Of a DNA stretch of 56,330 nucleotides, positions 25,128 through 32,373 are shown piece by piece; within the stretch, counting starts at the first letter, position 1, and the number at the start of each line of letters is the position of its first letter. The position numbers were made by a program, and so were the translations under genes. The notes under the pieces were generated by a model. That model saw only the letters and a program-made list of their open reading frames with translations, made no database searches and was not told the DNA's origin. The DNA is from Hallerella porci (GTDB lineage: Bacteria; Fibrobacterota; Fibrobacteria; Fibrobacterales; Fibrobacteraceae): contig NZ_QGHD01000014.1 in NCBI RefSeq assembly GCF_003148885.1, forward strand, positions 1 to 56,330, read 5' to 3'.

Positions 25128-26026
25128 TGAGTGCGCAAAAATTTTACACGACTTACAAAGAATTTTTAGCAAAAGTTTTTCCGGATTTTAAACGCGTGCG
25201 GAAGCTTCCGCTTTCGGGCGGGATGTCGTGTCCGAATTTAGACGGTTCTAATGGAAAAGGCGGCTGCAGTTATTGCAACAATAAATCGTTCAGTCCGGTT
25301 TGGGATAAAGCGAGCGTCAGCGTGCAAGAACAAATTGCAGAATTTTTGCCGCGGATTCGAAGGAAATATAAAGACGCAGGAATCCTCGCATACTTTCAAC
25401 CTTATACAAATACTTATGCGCCTGTGGAAAGATTGCGCGAAATTTACGAGCCCGCATTTGCGTCAAATGAAATTGCTGGCGTTGCGATTGGAACGCGTCC
25501 AGACTGCGTTCCCGATGATGTCTTGGAACTTCTCGCTTATGAAAATTCGCGGAAGCCGGTGATTTTGGAATTGGGATTGCAAACGGCGAATGAGGAAACT
25601 TTAAAAGTGATTGGGCGCGGCCATTCGGTTTCAGATTTTTGTGAAGCCTCTTCGCGGGCGCATGCTGCGGGGCTTCTCGTTTCGTCGCATGTGATTCTCG
25701 GACTTCCCGGAGAAAATTTTCGCGATTTTGAAAGGACGGCAGAAGTCATTCGGGAAACGAAAATGTCTGCGGTGAAAATTCACCCGCTTCATATTGTCCG
25801 CGGCACAAGACTTGCAGAATCTTTTGCGCGGAAAGAATTTGAATTGCTTTCTTTTGACGATTATTGCAAAGCTGTTGCGCGTTTCATTCAAATTGTCGGG
25901 AAAGATGTGGCGATTGAACGCTTTAGCGGCGAAGCGCAAAATGAAACTTTAATCGCTCCCGATTGGTGTGGCGACCGCAATCAAATCGTTTCGAAAGTTG
26001 AAGAAATTTTAAGCACTTCGCTTTAA
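25127..26026 (+). CDS. YhcC-family radical SAM protein (TIGR01212-like)
   Basis: A 299-residue radical SAM protein. The iron-sulfur cysteines are in the family's variant motif: CPN followed nine residues later by CSYC (residues about 37-51). GCSYCNNKSFSP, YFQPYTNTYAP, IGTRPDCVPDDVLELL, ELGLQTANEETLKVIGRGH and HVILGLPGE are typical of the YhcC/TIGR01212 group, whose biochemical role is unsettled (an RNA or cofactor modification role is suspected). It is coupled to hemD by TAATG and ends 1 base from the convergent MATE gene. Confidence 0.88.
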   Translation: MSAQKFYTTYKEFLAKVFPDFKRVRKLPLSGGMSCPNLDGSNGKGGCSYCNNKSFSPVWDKASVSVQEQIAEFLPRIRRKYKDAGILAYFQPYTNTYAPVERLREIYEPAFASNEIAGVAIGTRPDCVPDDVLELLAYENSRKPVILELGLQTANEETLKVIGRGHSVSDFCEASSRAHAAGLLVSSHVILGLPGENFRDFERTAEVIRETKMSAVKIHPLHIVRGTRLAESFARKEFELLSFDDYCKAVARFIQIVGKDVAIERFSGEAQNETLIAPDWCGDRNQIVSKVEEILSTSL

Positions 26027-26027
26027 T

Positions 26028-27359
26028 TTAGACGACGGTTGCGTTTTTCCAACGTCCGCTTTTCCAACGCCAAAGGTTTGCGCAAGAACGGTAAAATTCA
26101 TCGCTTGCCATGCCGAGCCAAAGCCCTATCAAACCGAGATCCAAAACGAAAGCGAGGAAAAGTGCGGTGCCCGCGCCGAGAGTCCACATCATTAAGCTTC
26201 CGAAAATGGCGGGGAATTTTGAATCGCCCGCTGCGCGGAGTGATCCGGTTAAAATCACATTTGCCGATTTAAACGGCTGAAGAATTACATCGCACCAAAG
26301 GCAAGCGCTGCCGAGTTCAATGACTTCGGGATTATTCGTGTAAAAACTCATCAAGTGCGGTCCTAAAAGGGCGACGATTAACGCGACGAGAAATCCTAAA
26401 CTGCTGCTAGCGATGAGTGATTGAAACGTGCGGCGATTTGCTTTTTGATAATCGTGTGCACCGACGAGATGGGCGACGAGAATTTGATTTCCGTTTCCGA
26501 GTCCGACGCCTAAGATAATGGCGAACATTGCAAAGTTTGCGCTAAAGACGCGGGCGGTTACTGCTAAGGTTCCTAAGTGCACGACCATCGCAGTGATGAA
26601 AACTTGGAAAAGTTGAAAGCTGACCGGTTCTGCGGCAGCGGGAAGCCCGATGCGAATCCAATCGCCGAGGACAACGCGCGAACGTTTAATGTCCACTTTT
26701 TTTGTTTTGTGATGCACTTTAAATCGCAGAACGAGCCAAAGAATTCCGCTGGAAAATGCCCACGAAAGCGCGGTCGCGAGAGCGACTCCTTCGACATGCA
26801 TTTTCGGAATTCCGAAAATTCCATTTAAAAAGATGATGTTGAGCCCGATGTTCAGCGCAATCGTAATTGAATTGCCGATGAGATTCCAAATGGTGAGCCC
26901 ATGAGTCGCAATCATCGCGGTGAGCGTTGTTTGAAGCGCGCGGAAGACAAATCCAAAGCAGACGATTTGCAAAAATTGAATGCCGAATTTTGCGGTATCG
27001 CCATCGAGTCCGAGAGCGTGGACAATCCACTTGGACGAAGGAAATACGAGAAGAGTCATCGCAACGCCCAAAAGTAAACTGCCGACAAGGACCATCGAAA
27101 TCGTGGAACGCGCATGGCTCGAAGAATTGGCTCCCATAAATTGCGAAGCGATGCTTGCTCCCGCTTGCGAAAAAGCTTGGATCGCCATAAAGATGGTGCC
27201 TAAAATCGGCATGAGAGCGCCGACGCCAGCGGCTGCGCTTTCGCTTGTCCGCGAAAGAAACCAACTGTCCATCATCGGCTGAAAAACGCCAATGCCAAAT
27301 GTGATGATGAGTGGCCACGAAAGGCTAATAATGCTGCGGTCTTTGACGTTGTCTGCCAT
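26028..27359 (-). CDS. MATE-family efflux transporter
   Basis: A 443-residue membrane protein with about 12 hydrophobic helices in two similar halves. ISLSWPLIITFGIGVFQPMMDSWFLSR at the N-terminus and GLPAAAEPVSFQLFQVFI at the start of the second half are the matching MATE repeats. GNGNQILVAHLVGAHDY is the family signature of the second half. MATE pumps exchange drugs or metabolites for Na+ or H+; the substrate cannot be told from sequence. The gene starts just downstream of the proS terminator and should have its own promoter or depend on read-through. Confidence 0.9.
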   Translation of the reverse strand: MADNVKDRSIISLSWPLIITFGIGVFQPMMDSWFLSRTSESAAAGVGALMPILGTIFMAIQAFSQAGASIASQFMGANSSSHARSTISMVLVGSLLLGVAMTLLVFPSSKWIVHALGLDGDTAKFGIQFLQIVCFGFVFRALQTTLTAMIATHGLTIWNLIGNSITIALNIGLNIIFLNGIFGIPKMHVEGVALATALSWAFSSGILWLVLRFKVHHKTKKVDIKRSRVVLGDWIRIGLPAAAEPVSFQLFQVFITAMVVHLGTLAVTARVFSANFAMFAIILGVGLGNGNQILVAHLVGAHDYQKANRRTFQSLIASSSLGFLVALIVALLGPHLMSFYTNNPEVIELGSACLWCDVILQPFKSANVILTGSLRAAGDSKFPAIFGSLMMWTLGAGTALFLAFVLDLGLIGLWLGMASDEFYRSCANLWRWKSGRWKNATVV

Positions 27360-27398
27360 GATTAAAAATTAGAAATTCAGCGTGAATTTGTGCGCATA

Positions 27399-27427
27399 AA
27401 AAAAGCGTCCCGAATGGGACGCTTTTT
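27399..27427 (-). terminator. Terminator after proS
   Basis: AAGCGTCCC, the loop GAAT and GGGACGCTT form a tight stem flanked by A-runs on one side and T-runs on the other. It could work on both strands. It lies 12 bases after proS and before the MATE gene on the minus strand. Confidence 0.85.
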
Positions 27428-27438
27428 GCAAGAATTTT

Positions 27439-29121
27439 TTATTTGTAAAATTCTTTGACTTTCTCGACGACATCGGAAAGGTTGACCATCGTCATATCCT
27501 TTTCGGAACGGAGCTTCCATTCGACTTGTCCGTTGGCGAGGCCTTTTTTGCCGAGCGCAATGCGGATTGGAATTCCCCACAAGTCAGCGTCTTTGAATTT
27601 CACGCCAGCGCGTTCATCGCGGTCATCGACTAAGACTTCAAAGCCAGCGGCTTCCAATTCTTTTTCGAGTTTGTCGGCAACATCGGATTCTTTGACGATG
27701 TTCACGATTTCAACTTGGAAAGGTGCGATGGTTTTTGGCCAAATCGGTCCGAATTCATCGTGACTGTTTTCGACGACAGAAGCCATCAAACGGCCGACGC
27801 CAATTCCGTAGCAACCCATGACGATAGGTTCTTCTTTTCTGTCGGCGGTGAGGAATTTCGCGTTCATGCTGCTCGAGAATTTTGTGCCGAGCTTGAAAAT
27901 ATTTCCGAGTTCAATGCCGCGGGTTTCTGAAAGAGGTTCTCCGCATTTCGGGCATTTGCAGCCTTCTTCGGCTTCGGCGATGTCGGCGACTTGGTAACCG
28001 CTCATATCGCGCTTCGGATTGCAGTGCAAATAATGGAAGCCTTTTTCGTTAGCGCCGACGACGAGATCGTAGGAATTTTCGAGGGCGGTATCAACGATGA
28101 CGATGGAATCGTGAGCGCCGATCGGACTTGCAAATCCCGGAACCATACCGCATTTTTCAATGAGAGAATCTTCGGCGGGGTAAAGTTCTTTTGCTTTTAA
28201 CAAATTGTGCAATTTGATTTCCGAAACATCCAAATTTCCGGGGACGAGGCATGTGACGAGTTTTCCGTTAAAGTCAAAGAAAACGCACTTCGCAGTCGCT
28301 TCCGGTTTGACATTTAAGAATTTGCAAAGATCGTCGATGGTCGCTGCATGCGGCGTCGGAACTTTTTCAAGAGGAGCGTTGGCATCGCCTTGATACGGAA
28401 CGCGTTCGAAGGTCGCAATTTCACGGTTTGCTTGGTAACCGCAATGTTTGCAGAGAATCAAATAATCTTCGCCGTTCGGCGTATCGAGCATAAATTCGTG
28501 CGCCACTTTTCCGCCCATGATGCCGGTATCGCTTTGCACGATGACGGGTTCAATTCCCACTTTGCGGAAAATATTTTGATACGCTTTGTATTCGAGTTCG
28601 TAATGCTTGTCCAAATCTTCTTGCGAAGTGTGGAAACTGTAAGCATCTTTCATCAAAAATTCGCGGACGCGGATAAGACCGCCGCGGGCACGTGCTTCAT
28701 CGCGGTATTTCGTTTGAAATTGATAAAGCATCACCGGAAGTTGTTTATAGCTTGAAACGACATAGCGGACGAGATCGGTAATCGCTTCTTCGTGCGTCAT
28801 CGCAAGAACCATATTGTGATTGTTGCGATCTTTGAAACGCAAAAGTTCTTCGCCGATAGCGGTATAACGTCCGGATTCGCTCCAAAGTTCTGCGGTTTGC
28901 ACAACCGGCAAATTGACTTCGAGTCCGTCGATCGCATTCATTTCTTCGCGAATCAAATTTTCGATTTTTTTGAGAACGCGGAAACCCATCGGCAGATAGC
29001 TATAAATTCCCGTGGAAAGTGGCTTGATATAACCGCCGCGCATCAAAAAGATGTGGCTCGGCATAGTCGCATCGCTCGGCGTTTCGCGGAGCGTAGTATA
29101 AAAGAACTTAGAAAGCTTCAT
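27439..29121 (-). CDS. proS: Prolyl-tRNA synthetase ProS
   Basis: A class II synthetase of 560 residues, the bacterial form with the inserted editing domain (about 230-390). Seen: MKLSKFFYTTLRE, LMRGGYIKPLSTGIYSYLPMG, motif 2 in FQTKYRDEARARGGLIRVREFLMKDAYSFH, the GRYTAIGEELLRF region, and motif 3 in MGCYGIGVGRLMASVVE. A CKHCGYQANREIA segment and a CKCPKCGEPL segment give a two-part zinc-type cysteine set near the editing domain, as in many bacterial ProS. Divergent from the lipoprotein gene at 29189. Confidence 0.96.
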   Translation of the reverse strand: MKLSKFFYTTLRETPSDATMPSHIFLMRGGYIKPLSTGIYSYLPMGFRVLKKIENLIREEMNAIDGLEVNLPVVQTAELWSESGRYTAIGEELLRFKDRNNHNMVLAMTHEEAITDLVRYVVSSYKQLPVMLYQFQTKYRDEARARGGLIRVREFLMKDAYSFHTSQEDLDKHYELEYKAYQNIFRKVGIEPVIVQSDTGIMGGKVAHEFMLDTPNGEDYLILCKHCGYQANREIATFERVPYQGDANAPLEKVPTPHAATIDDLCKFLNVKPEATAKCVFFDFNGKLVTCLVPGNLDVSEIKLHNLLKAKELYPAEDSLIEKCGMVPGFASPIGAHDSIVIVDTALENSYDLVVGANEKGFHYLHCNPKRDMSGYQVADIAEAEEGCKCPKCGEPLSETRGIELGNIFKLGTKFSSSMNAKFLTADRKEEPIVMGCYGIGVGRLMASVVENSHDEFGPIWPKTIAPFQVEIVNIVKESDVADKLEKELEAAGFEVLVDDRDERAGVKFKDADLWGIPIRIALGKKGLANGQVEWKLRSEKDMTMVNLSDVVEKVKEFYK

Positions 29122-29188
29122 AGTGGACTAGAATTTAGAAAATTTACTACTTTATGCTAGACTAAAAATATGCCAAGGAGGCATTGAA

Positions 29189-30334
29189 ATGAAATTACGT
29201 ACTCTTGCGTTTGCAGCGTCGGCAGCCGCTTTGTCGGTTTCGCTTTCGGCTTGCAACTCGGGAAAGTCTGAATCGGTAAAAGTGGATTCAAATGCTGCAG
29301 ACGATGTGAAAATGGCTTATATGCTCGGTTCACAATTCGGCGCGCAAACTTATACCGTCGAAACGGAACAACTCGAATTTAAAATGGATGAAGCGGAATT
29401 TTACGCAGCTCTCGAAGATGGATTTAAAATGGTGACGGACACCGCTTTTAAAATCAAGCATCCGGATTCGGTGATGGCTTCCATTGCGCAGAGTATGAAT
29501 ACGCGTGCGCGTTCCATTATGATGGCGAAAATGCCGCAGTTCAAGCAGGATTCGACGGATACCGTGACGGTGAAAGCGCCGAAAAAACCGGGTCCGATGC
29601 CATCAGAAATGATCAAAGATGCGTCGTATCTTTTGGGCGTTCAATTCGGTGCACAATTTGCTTCGATTAAGCAGCAATCGGGCGCAGAAATGAATTTGGA
29701 AGCTTACAAACAAGGCGTCCGTGATGCCCGCGCTCGCGCTGCGGATACGACGATTCAGTTAAAACTTTTGCCGGATACACTTCAAGCGGTAAGCCAACGT
29801 CTTCGCGATAAAATTATGGAAGAACGCAAAGCGTTGATGGAAAAGCAAAAAGCAGAAGAAGAAGCGGTGAAGAAAGCGATTGAACCGCTCAAGGGCGATA
29901 CTCTTGCTGACGGAACTCAAGCGAAATTAAATTTTGCGGTGAAGGCAACGGGCATTTCGGTTTCCGCAGAAAATTTACAAGCTTACGCTGGAAAGCCGCT
30001 CTTCGTTTTCTACTTCTCGACGACTTGCGGTCACTGCCGCCACGCGACTCCCGAAGTGAAAGAAATCGCATCGCAATTTAAGGAAATTAAATCCATCGCT
30101 ATCGCAAGCGGTGGCAATTCCAAGCGCGATGTGCGCAGTTATATCGATGAATTCAAATTGGATGAAGCGGGAATTGATGTCTTCTTTGACGAATCCCGCG
30201 AATTCGGTGAACTTTACAGCGATGGCTACGTTCCGAAAGTTTACGTCGTCAAAGCGGACGGTTCTTTGATGACTTTCAAAAACTTTGAAGCGCAGAAGGA
30301 TTCCATTAAAGCGGAACTTGGCAAGTTGAAGTAA
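29189..30334 (+). CDS. Lipoprotein with FKBP_N-like helices and a C-terminal thioredoxin domain
   Basis: A 381-residue exported protein. The signal peptide ends LSAC (lipoprotein site at residue 22). Two similar helical segments, around 40-105 (VKMAYMLGSQFGAQ) and 145-220 (ASYLLGVQFGAQ), look like a duplicated FKBP-type N-terminal dimerisation domain. A long charged helix (MEERKALMEKQKAEEEAVKKA) leads to a thioredoxin fold (about 250-381) with active site CGHC in FYFSTTCGHCRHATPEV. Expected role: periplasmic thiol-disulfide exchange or folding. AAGGAGG lies about 8 bases before the ATG. No peptidyl-prolyl isomerase catalytic domain is present. It is a single-gene transcript ended by a strong terminator. 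Confidence 0.85.
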   Translation: MKLRTLAFAASAAALSVSLSACNSGKSESVKVDSNAADDVKMAYMLGSQFGAQTYTVETEQLEFKMDEAEFYAALEDGFKMVTDTAFKIKHPDSVMASIAQSMNTRARSIMMAKMPQFKQDSTDTVTVKAPKKPGPMPSEMIKDASYLLGVQFGAQFASIKQQSGAEMNLEAYKQGVRDARARAADTTIQLKLLPDTLQAVSQRLRDKIMEERKALMEKQKAEEEAVKKAIEPLKGDTLADGTQAKLNFAVKATGISVSAENLQAYAGKPLFVFYFSTTCGHCRHATPEVKEIASQFKEIKSIAIASGGNSKRDVRSYIDEFKLDEAGIDVFFDESREFGELYSDGYVPKVYVVKADGSLMTFKNFEAQKDSIKAELGKLK

Positions 30335-30373
30335 TTGTAAAAAGTTAACGCAGACATTTTGGAAAAGTGCGCA

Positions 30374-30440
30374 CCCGCCCGCAGGGCGGGCGCGGAAGTA
30401 ACACCCCCGCGAAGCTCCGCTTCGCGGGGGTGTTTTTTTG
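30374..30440 (+). terminator. GC-rich double hairpin terminator after the thioredoxin lipoprotein
   Basis: A first hairpin (CCCGCCC, GCA, GGGCGGG; about 30374-30390) is followed by a second with a 14-bp stem, 30401-30414 against 30420-30433, and then a run of seven T. It stands out from the AT-rich surroundings. It isolates the dcw cluster from upstream transcription. The rest of the 350-base gap (30441-30620) shows no convincing gene. Confidence 0.9.
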
Positions 30441-30620
30441 AAAAAGCAATTTTCATTCTAAATCAAAAATTTTTCAAAAAATTTCTCGGGAAAATAATTT
30501 ACCTGCTCATTTGTTTGTCAAATTTGCAAGTTTCTTGGCATTTTCTGTTATGAAAAAGGTGAGTATCATCGCTTTGAACTCTTATTCACTTCCAAATCAC
30601 CGCTAAATTCGGCGATACTA

Positions 30621-30650
30621 TTGAAGAAAGTGGGTAAATGTGGTTATATT
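30621..30650 (+). promoter_or_regulatory. Promoter of the mraZ/dcw cluster
   Basis: TTGAAG (30621-30626) and TTATAT/TATATT (30644-30650) are 17-18 bases apart, in the position expected for the main dcw promoter. The -10 lies inside the first two MraZ-box-like units, so MraZ binding would block it. Confidence 0.6.
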
Positions 30651-30680
30651 TGTATTGTTGTGGATTAAAATGGGTAATTT
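30631..30680 (+). promoter_or_regulatory. MraZ-box array: five in-phase 10-bp units
   Basis: The units are TGGGTAAATG, TGGTTATATT, TGTATTGTTG, TGGATTAAAA and TGGGTAATTT. Four of five begin TGG and all are spaced exactly 10 bp. MraZ is known to bind TGGG-type direct repeats with 10-bp spacing upstream of its own gene. The array ends 4 bases before the mraZ ATG, so autoregulation is likely. Confidence 0.75.
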
Positions 30681-30684
30681 CTAA

Positions 30685-31167
30685 ATGGAATTGAACGAAT
30701 TCATAGGGCAAGCCAAAACGGCTCTCGACGAAAAGGGACGGACTCCCGTTCCTAGGGAATTTCGTCGTGTACTCTCGGATGAAGAGTGCGAGTCATTGAT
30801 TGTGTCCTTTGGAGAAGCGGATTCTTTGATCTTGTGGACGATTGAAGAATATCGTAAGTTCACCGCTCATTTAGAAGCGCGCCCAGCGACCAAGAAGAAC
30901 ATTGATTTTCGCCGTCGTTTCAAGGCAAATTCGCATTTGGTGGTTTTAGACAAACAAAACCGCATTTTGCTTTCGAAAGACGACAAAGTCCGAGCCAAAC
31001 TAGAAGGCGAAGTCCTCTATGTGGCGCGTTCGGGCAAGTCGGCGGAACTTTGGAATCCGGTAATCTACAACTCGAAGTTTGGCTTCAATTCAGAAGAAGA
31101 CTTGAAGGAGTTCGACGACGGATTCTTTGACGATGTGTCTTCGGGGTCGGCAGATGAAAATCGCTGA
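30685..31167 (+). CDS. mraZ: Transcriptional regulator MraZ
   Basis: A 160-residue AbrB-fold DNA-binding protein and first gene of the dcw cluster. Two half-repeats carry the DxxGR-type motif: the first is LDEKGRTPVPREFRRVL (DEKGR), the second LDKQNRILLSKD, with Q-N replacing the usual K-G. MraZ represses or tunes the dcw cluster by binding the box array directly upstream. The C-terminal 20 residues are acidic (EEDLKEFDDGFFDD), longer than in E. coli. The 3' end overlaps rsmH by 14 bases. Confidence 0.93.
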   Translation: MELNEFIGQAKTALDEKGRTPVPREFRRVLSDEECESLIVSFGEADSLILWTIEEYRKFTAHLEARPATKKNIDFRRRFKANSHLVVLDKQNRILLSKDDKVRAKLEGEVLYVARSGKSAELWNPVIYNSKFGFNSEEDLKEFDDGFFDDVSSGSADENR

Positions 31168-32089
31168 ATATCATTCCCCAGTTCTGTTTGAAGAATGCAT
31201 GAAGGCTCTAATTTGGGACCCGAATGGCGTTTATGCGGATTGCACTCTCGGCGGAGGCGGCCATTCCGAAGGCATTTTAAAACGCCTCTCGGCTGCGGGA
31301 CATTTGCATTCCTTTGACCGCGATCCCGAAGCAATCGCGTACGCAACGCAAAGACTTTCGCCGTTTTCTTCTCAAGTAACATTTCATCCGGTGCCGTTTG
31401 GCAGACTAGCAGATGAAGTTCAACCGAATTCGCTTTCGGGGATTTTATATGACTTGGGAATCAGCAGTCATCAGGTCGATGACGATGCGCGCGGCTTTAC
31501 TTTCCAAGGGACAAATCCGATTGATTTGCGGATGGATTCGCGTTCGGATTTTAGCGCACAAGAATGGTTACGCACAAATTCACCTGAAGCGATGACGAAA
31601 GCGTTTAAAGAAAATGCGGATTTGGATCGTGCGTACAAATTAACTTTGAATATTCAAAGCGTTATAGCAGATTTGAAAACGCCGATTTTGCCGCAGCATA
31701 TCAAGTCTGCGGTGGAAAAAACTTATCCGGATCGAATGCGCGATGTCAACAGCATTCTCGCCCGCGTTTTCCAAGCGATTCGCATGGAAGTGAATTCGGA
31801 ATTGGACGAAATCCGTTCGAGTATGCGGGCAGCCGTCGATGCGTTAATTCCGGGCGGGCGTCTTGTCGTCATCACTTATCATTCGGTGGAAGATCGCACG
31901 GTGAAGCTCACTTGCGCCGAATTTGAACGTGCTTGCATTTGTCCGCCGCAATCTCCCGTATGCCTTTGCGGGGGAAATCATCAAAAATTAAAGAAAGTTT
32001 TGCGGAAACCGGGACTTCCGAGTGCAGAAGAAATTGCGCGGAATCCGCGGGCTCGTTCTGCGAAATTGAGGGTGTACGAAAAAGTATGA
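31154..32089 (+). CDS. rsmH: 16S rRNA m4C1402 methyltransferase RsmH (MraW)
   Basis: A 311-residue enzyme that methylates N4 of C1402 in 16S rRNA. Conserved: YHSPVLFEECM, the SAM loop DCTLGGGGHSEGIL, YDLGISSHQVDDDARGFTFQ, DLRMD, VFQAIRMEVNSELDEI and GGRLVVITYHSVEDR. The ATG at 31154 lies within the end of mraZ; the ORF is open 9 codons upstream, but homology begins at MKIAEYHSP. The stop overlaps the ftsL start (ATGA). Confidence 0.95.
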   Translation: MKIAEYHSPVLFEECMKALIWDPNGVYADCTLGGGGHSEGILKRLSAAGHLHSFDRDPEAIAYATQRLSPFSSQVTFHPVPFGRLADEVQPNSLSGILYDLGISSHQVDDDARGFTFQGTNPIDLRMDSRSDFSAQEWLRTNSPEAMTKAFKENADLDRAYKLTLNIQSVIADLKTPILPQHIKSAVEKTYPDRMRDVNSILARVFQAIRMEVNSELDEIRSSMRAAVDALIPGGRLVVITYHSVEDRTVKLTCAEFERACICPPQSPVCLCGGNHQKLKKVLRKPGLPSAEEIARNPRARSAKLRVYEKV

Positions 32090-32373
32090 CAAGACTCTTC
32101 TACGCCCATAAATTCTTGACGACGGTTTTCGTCTTAATCTGCTTAGGAATTATCCTTTGCGGGTATCTTTGGATGCAAAATCGCTACGAAGCAATCGCGA
32201 CCGAAAAAGCTGCGCTCGTGCGCCAAATTTCAGATCTCCGCGGACAAGTTGTGCTTCGCGAACTTGAAAATAAAGAGCTTTCTTCTTTGGATCGCATTGC
32301 AAAAGTCGCTCCGCTTTTGGGATTGGATTATGCGCAGGTTCCTCGTAAAATCAAAAAAGTGGGGGATCGTTAA
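32086..32373 (+). CDS. ftsL: FtsL-like cell division protein
   Basis: A 95-residue bitopic protein: a short cytoplasmic start (MTRLFYAHKF), one TM helix (about 11-30), and a periplasmic coiled coil (RYEAIATEKAALVRQISDLRGQVVLRELENKEL). This topology, size and position between rsmH and ftsI identify it as FtsL, which forms the divisome FtsQLB subcomplex; FtsL sequences are poorly conserved. The ATG overlaps the rsmH stop by four bases, and its own stop abuts the ftsI start. Confidence 0.8.
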   Translation: MTRLFYAHKFLTTVFVLICLGIILCGYLWMQNRYEAIATEKAALVRQISDLRGQVVLRELENKELSSLDRIAKVAPLLGLDYAQVPRKIKKVGDR

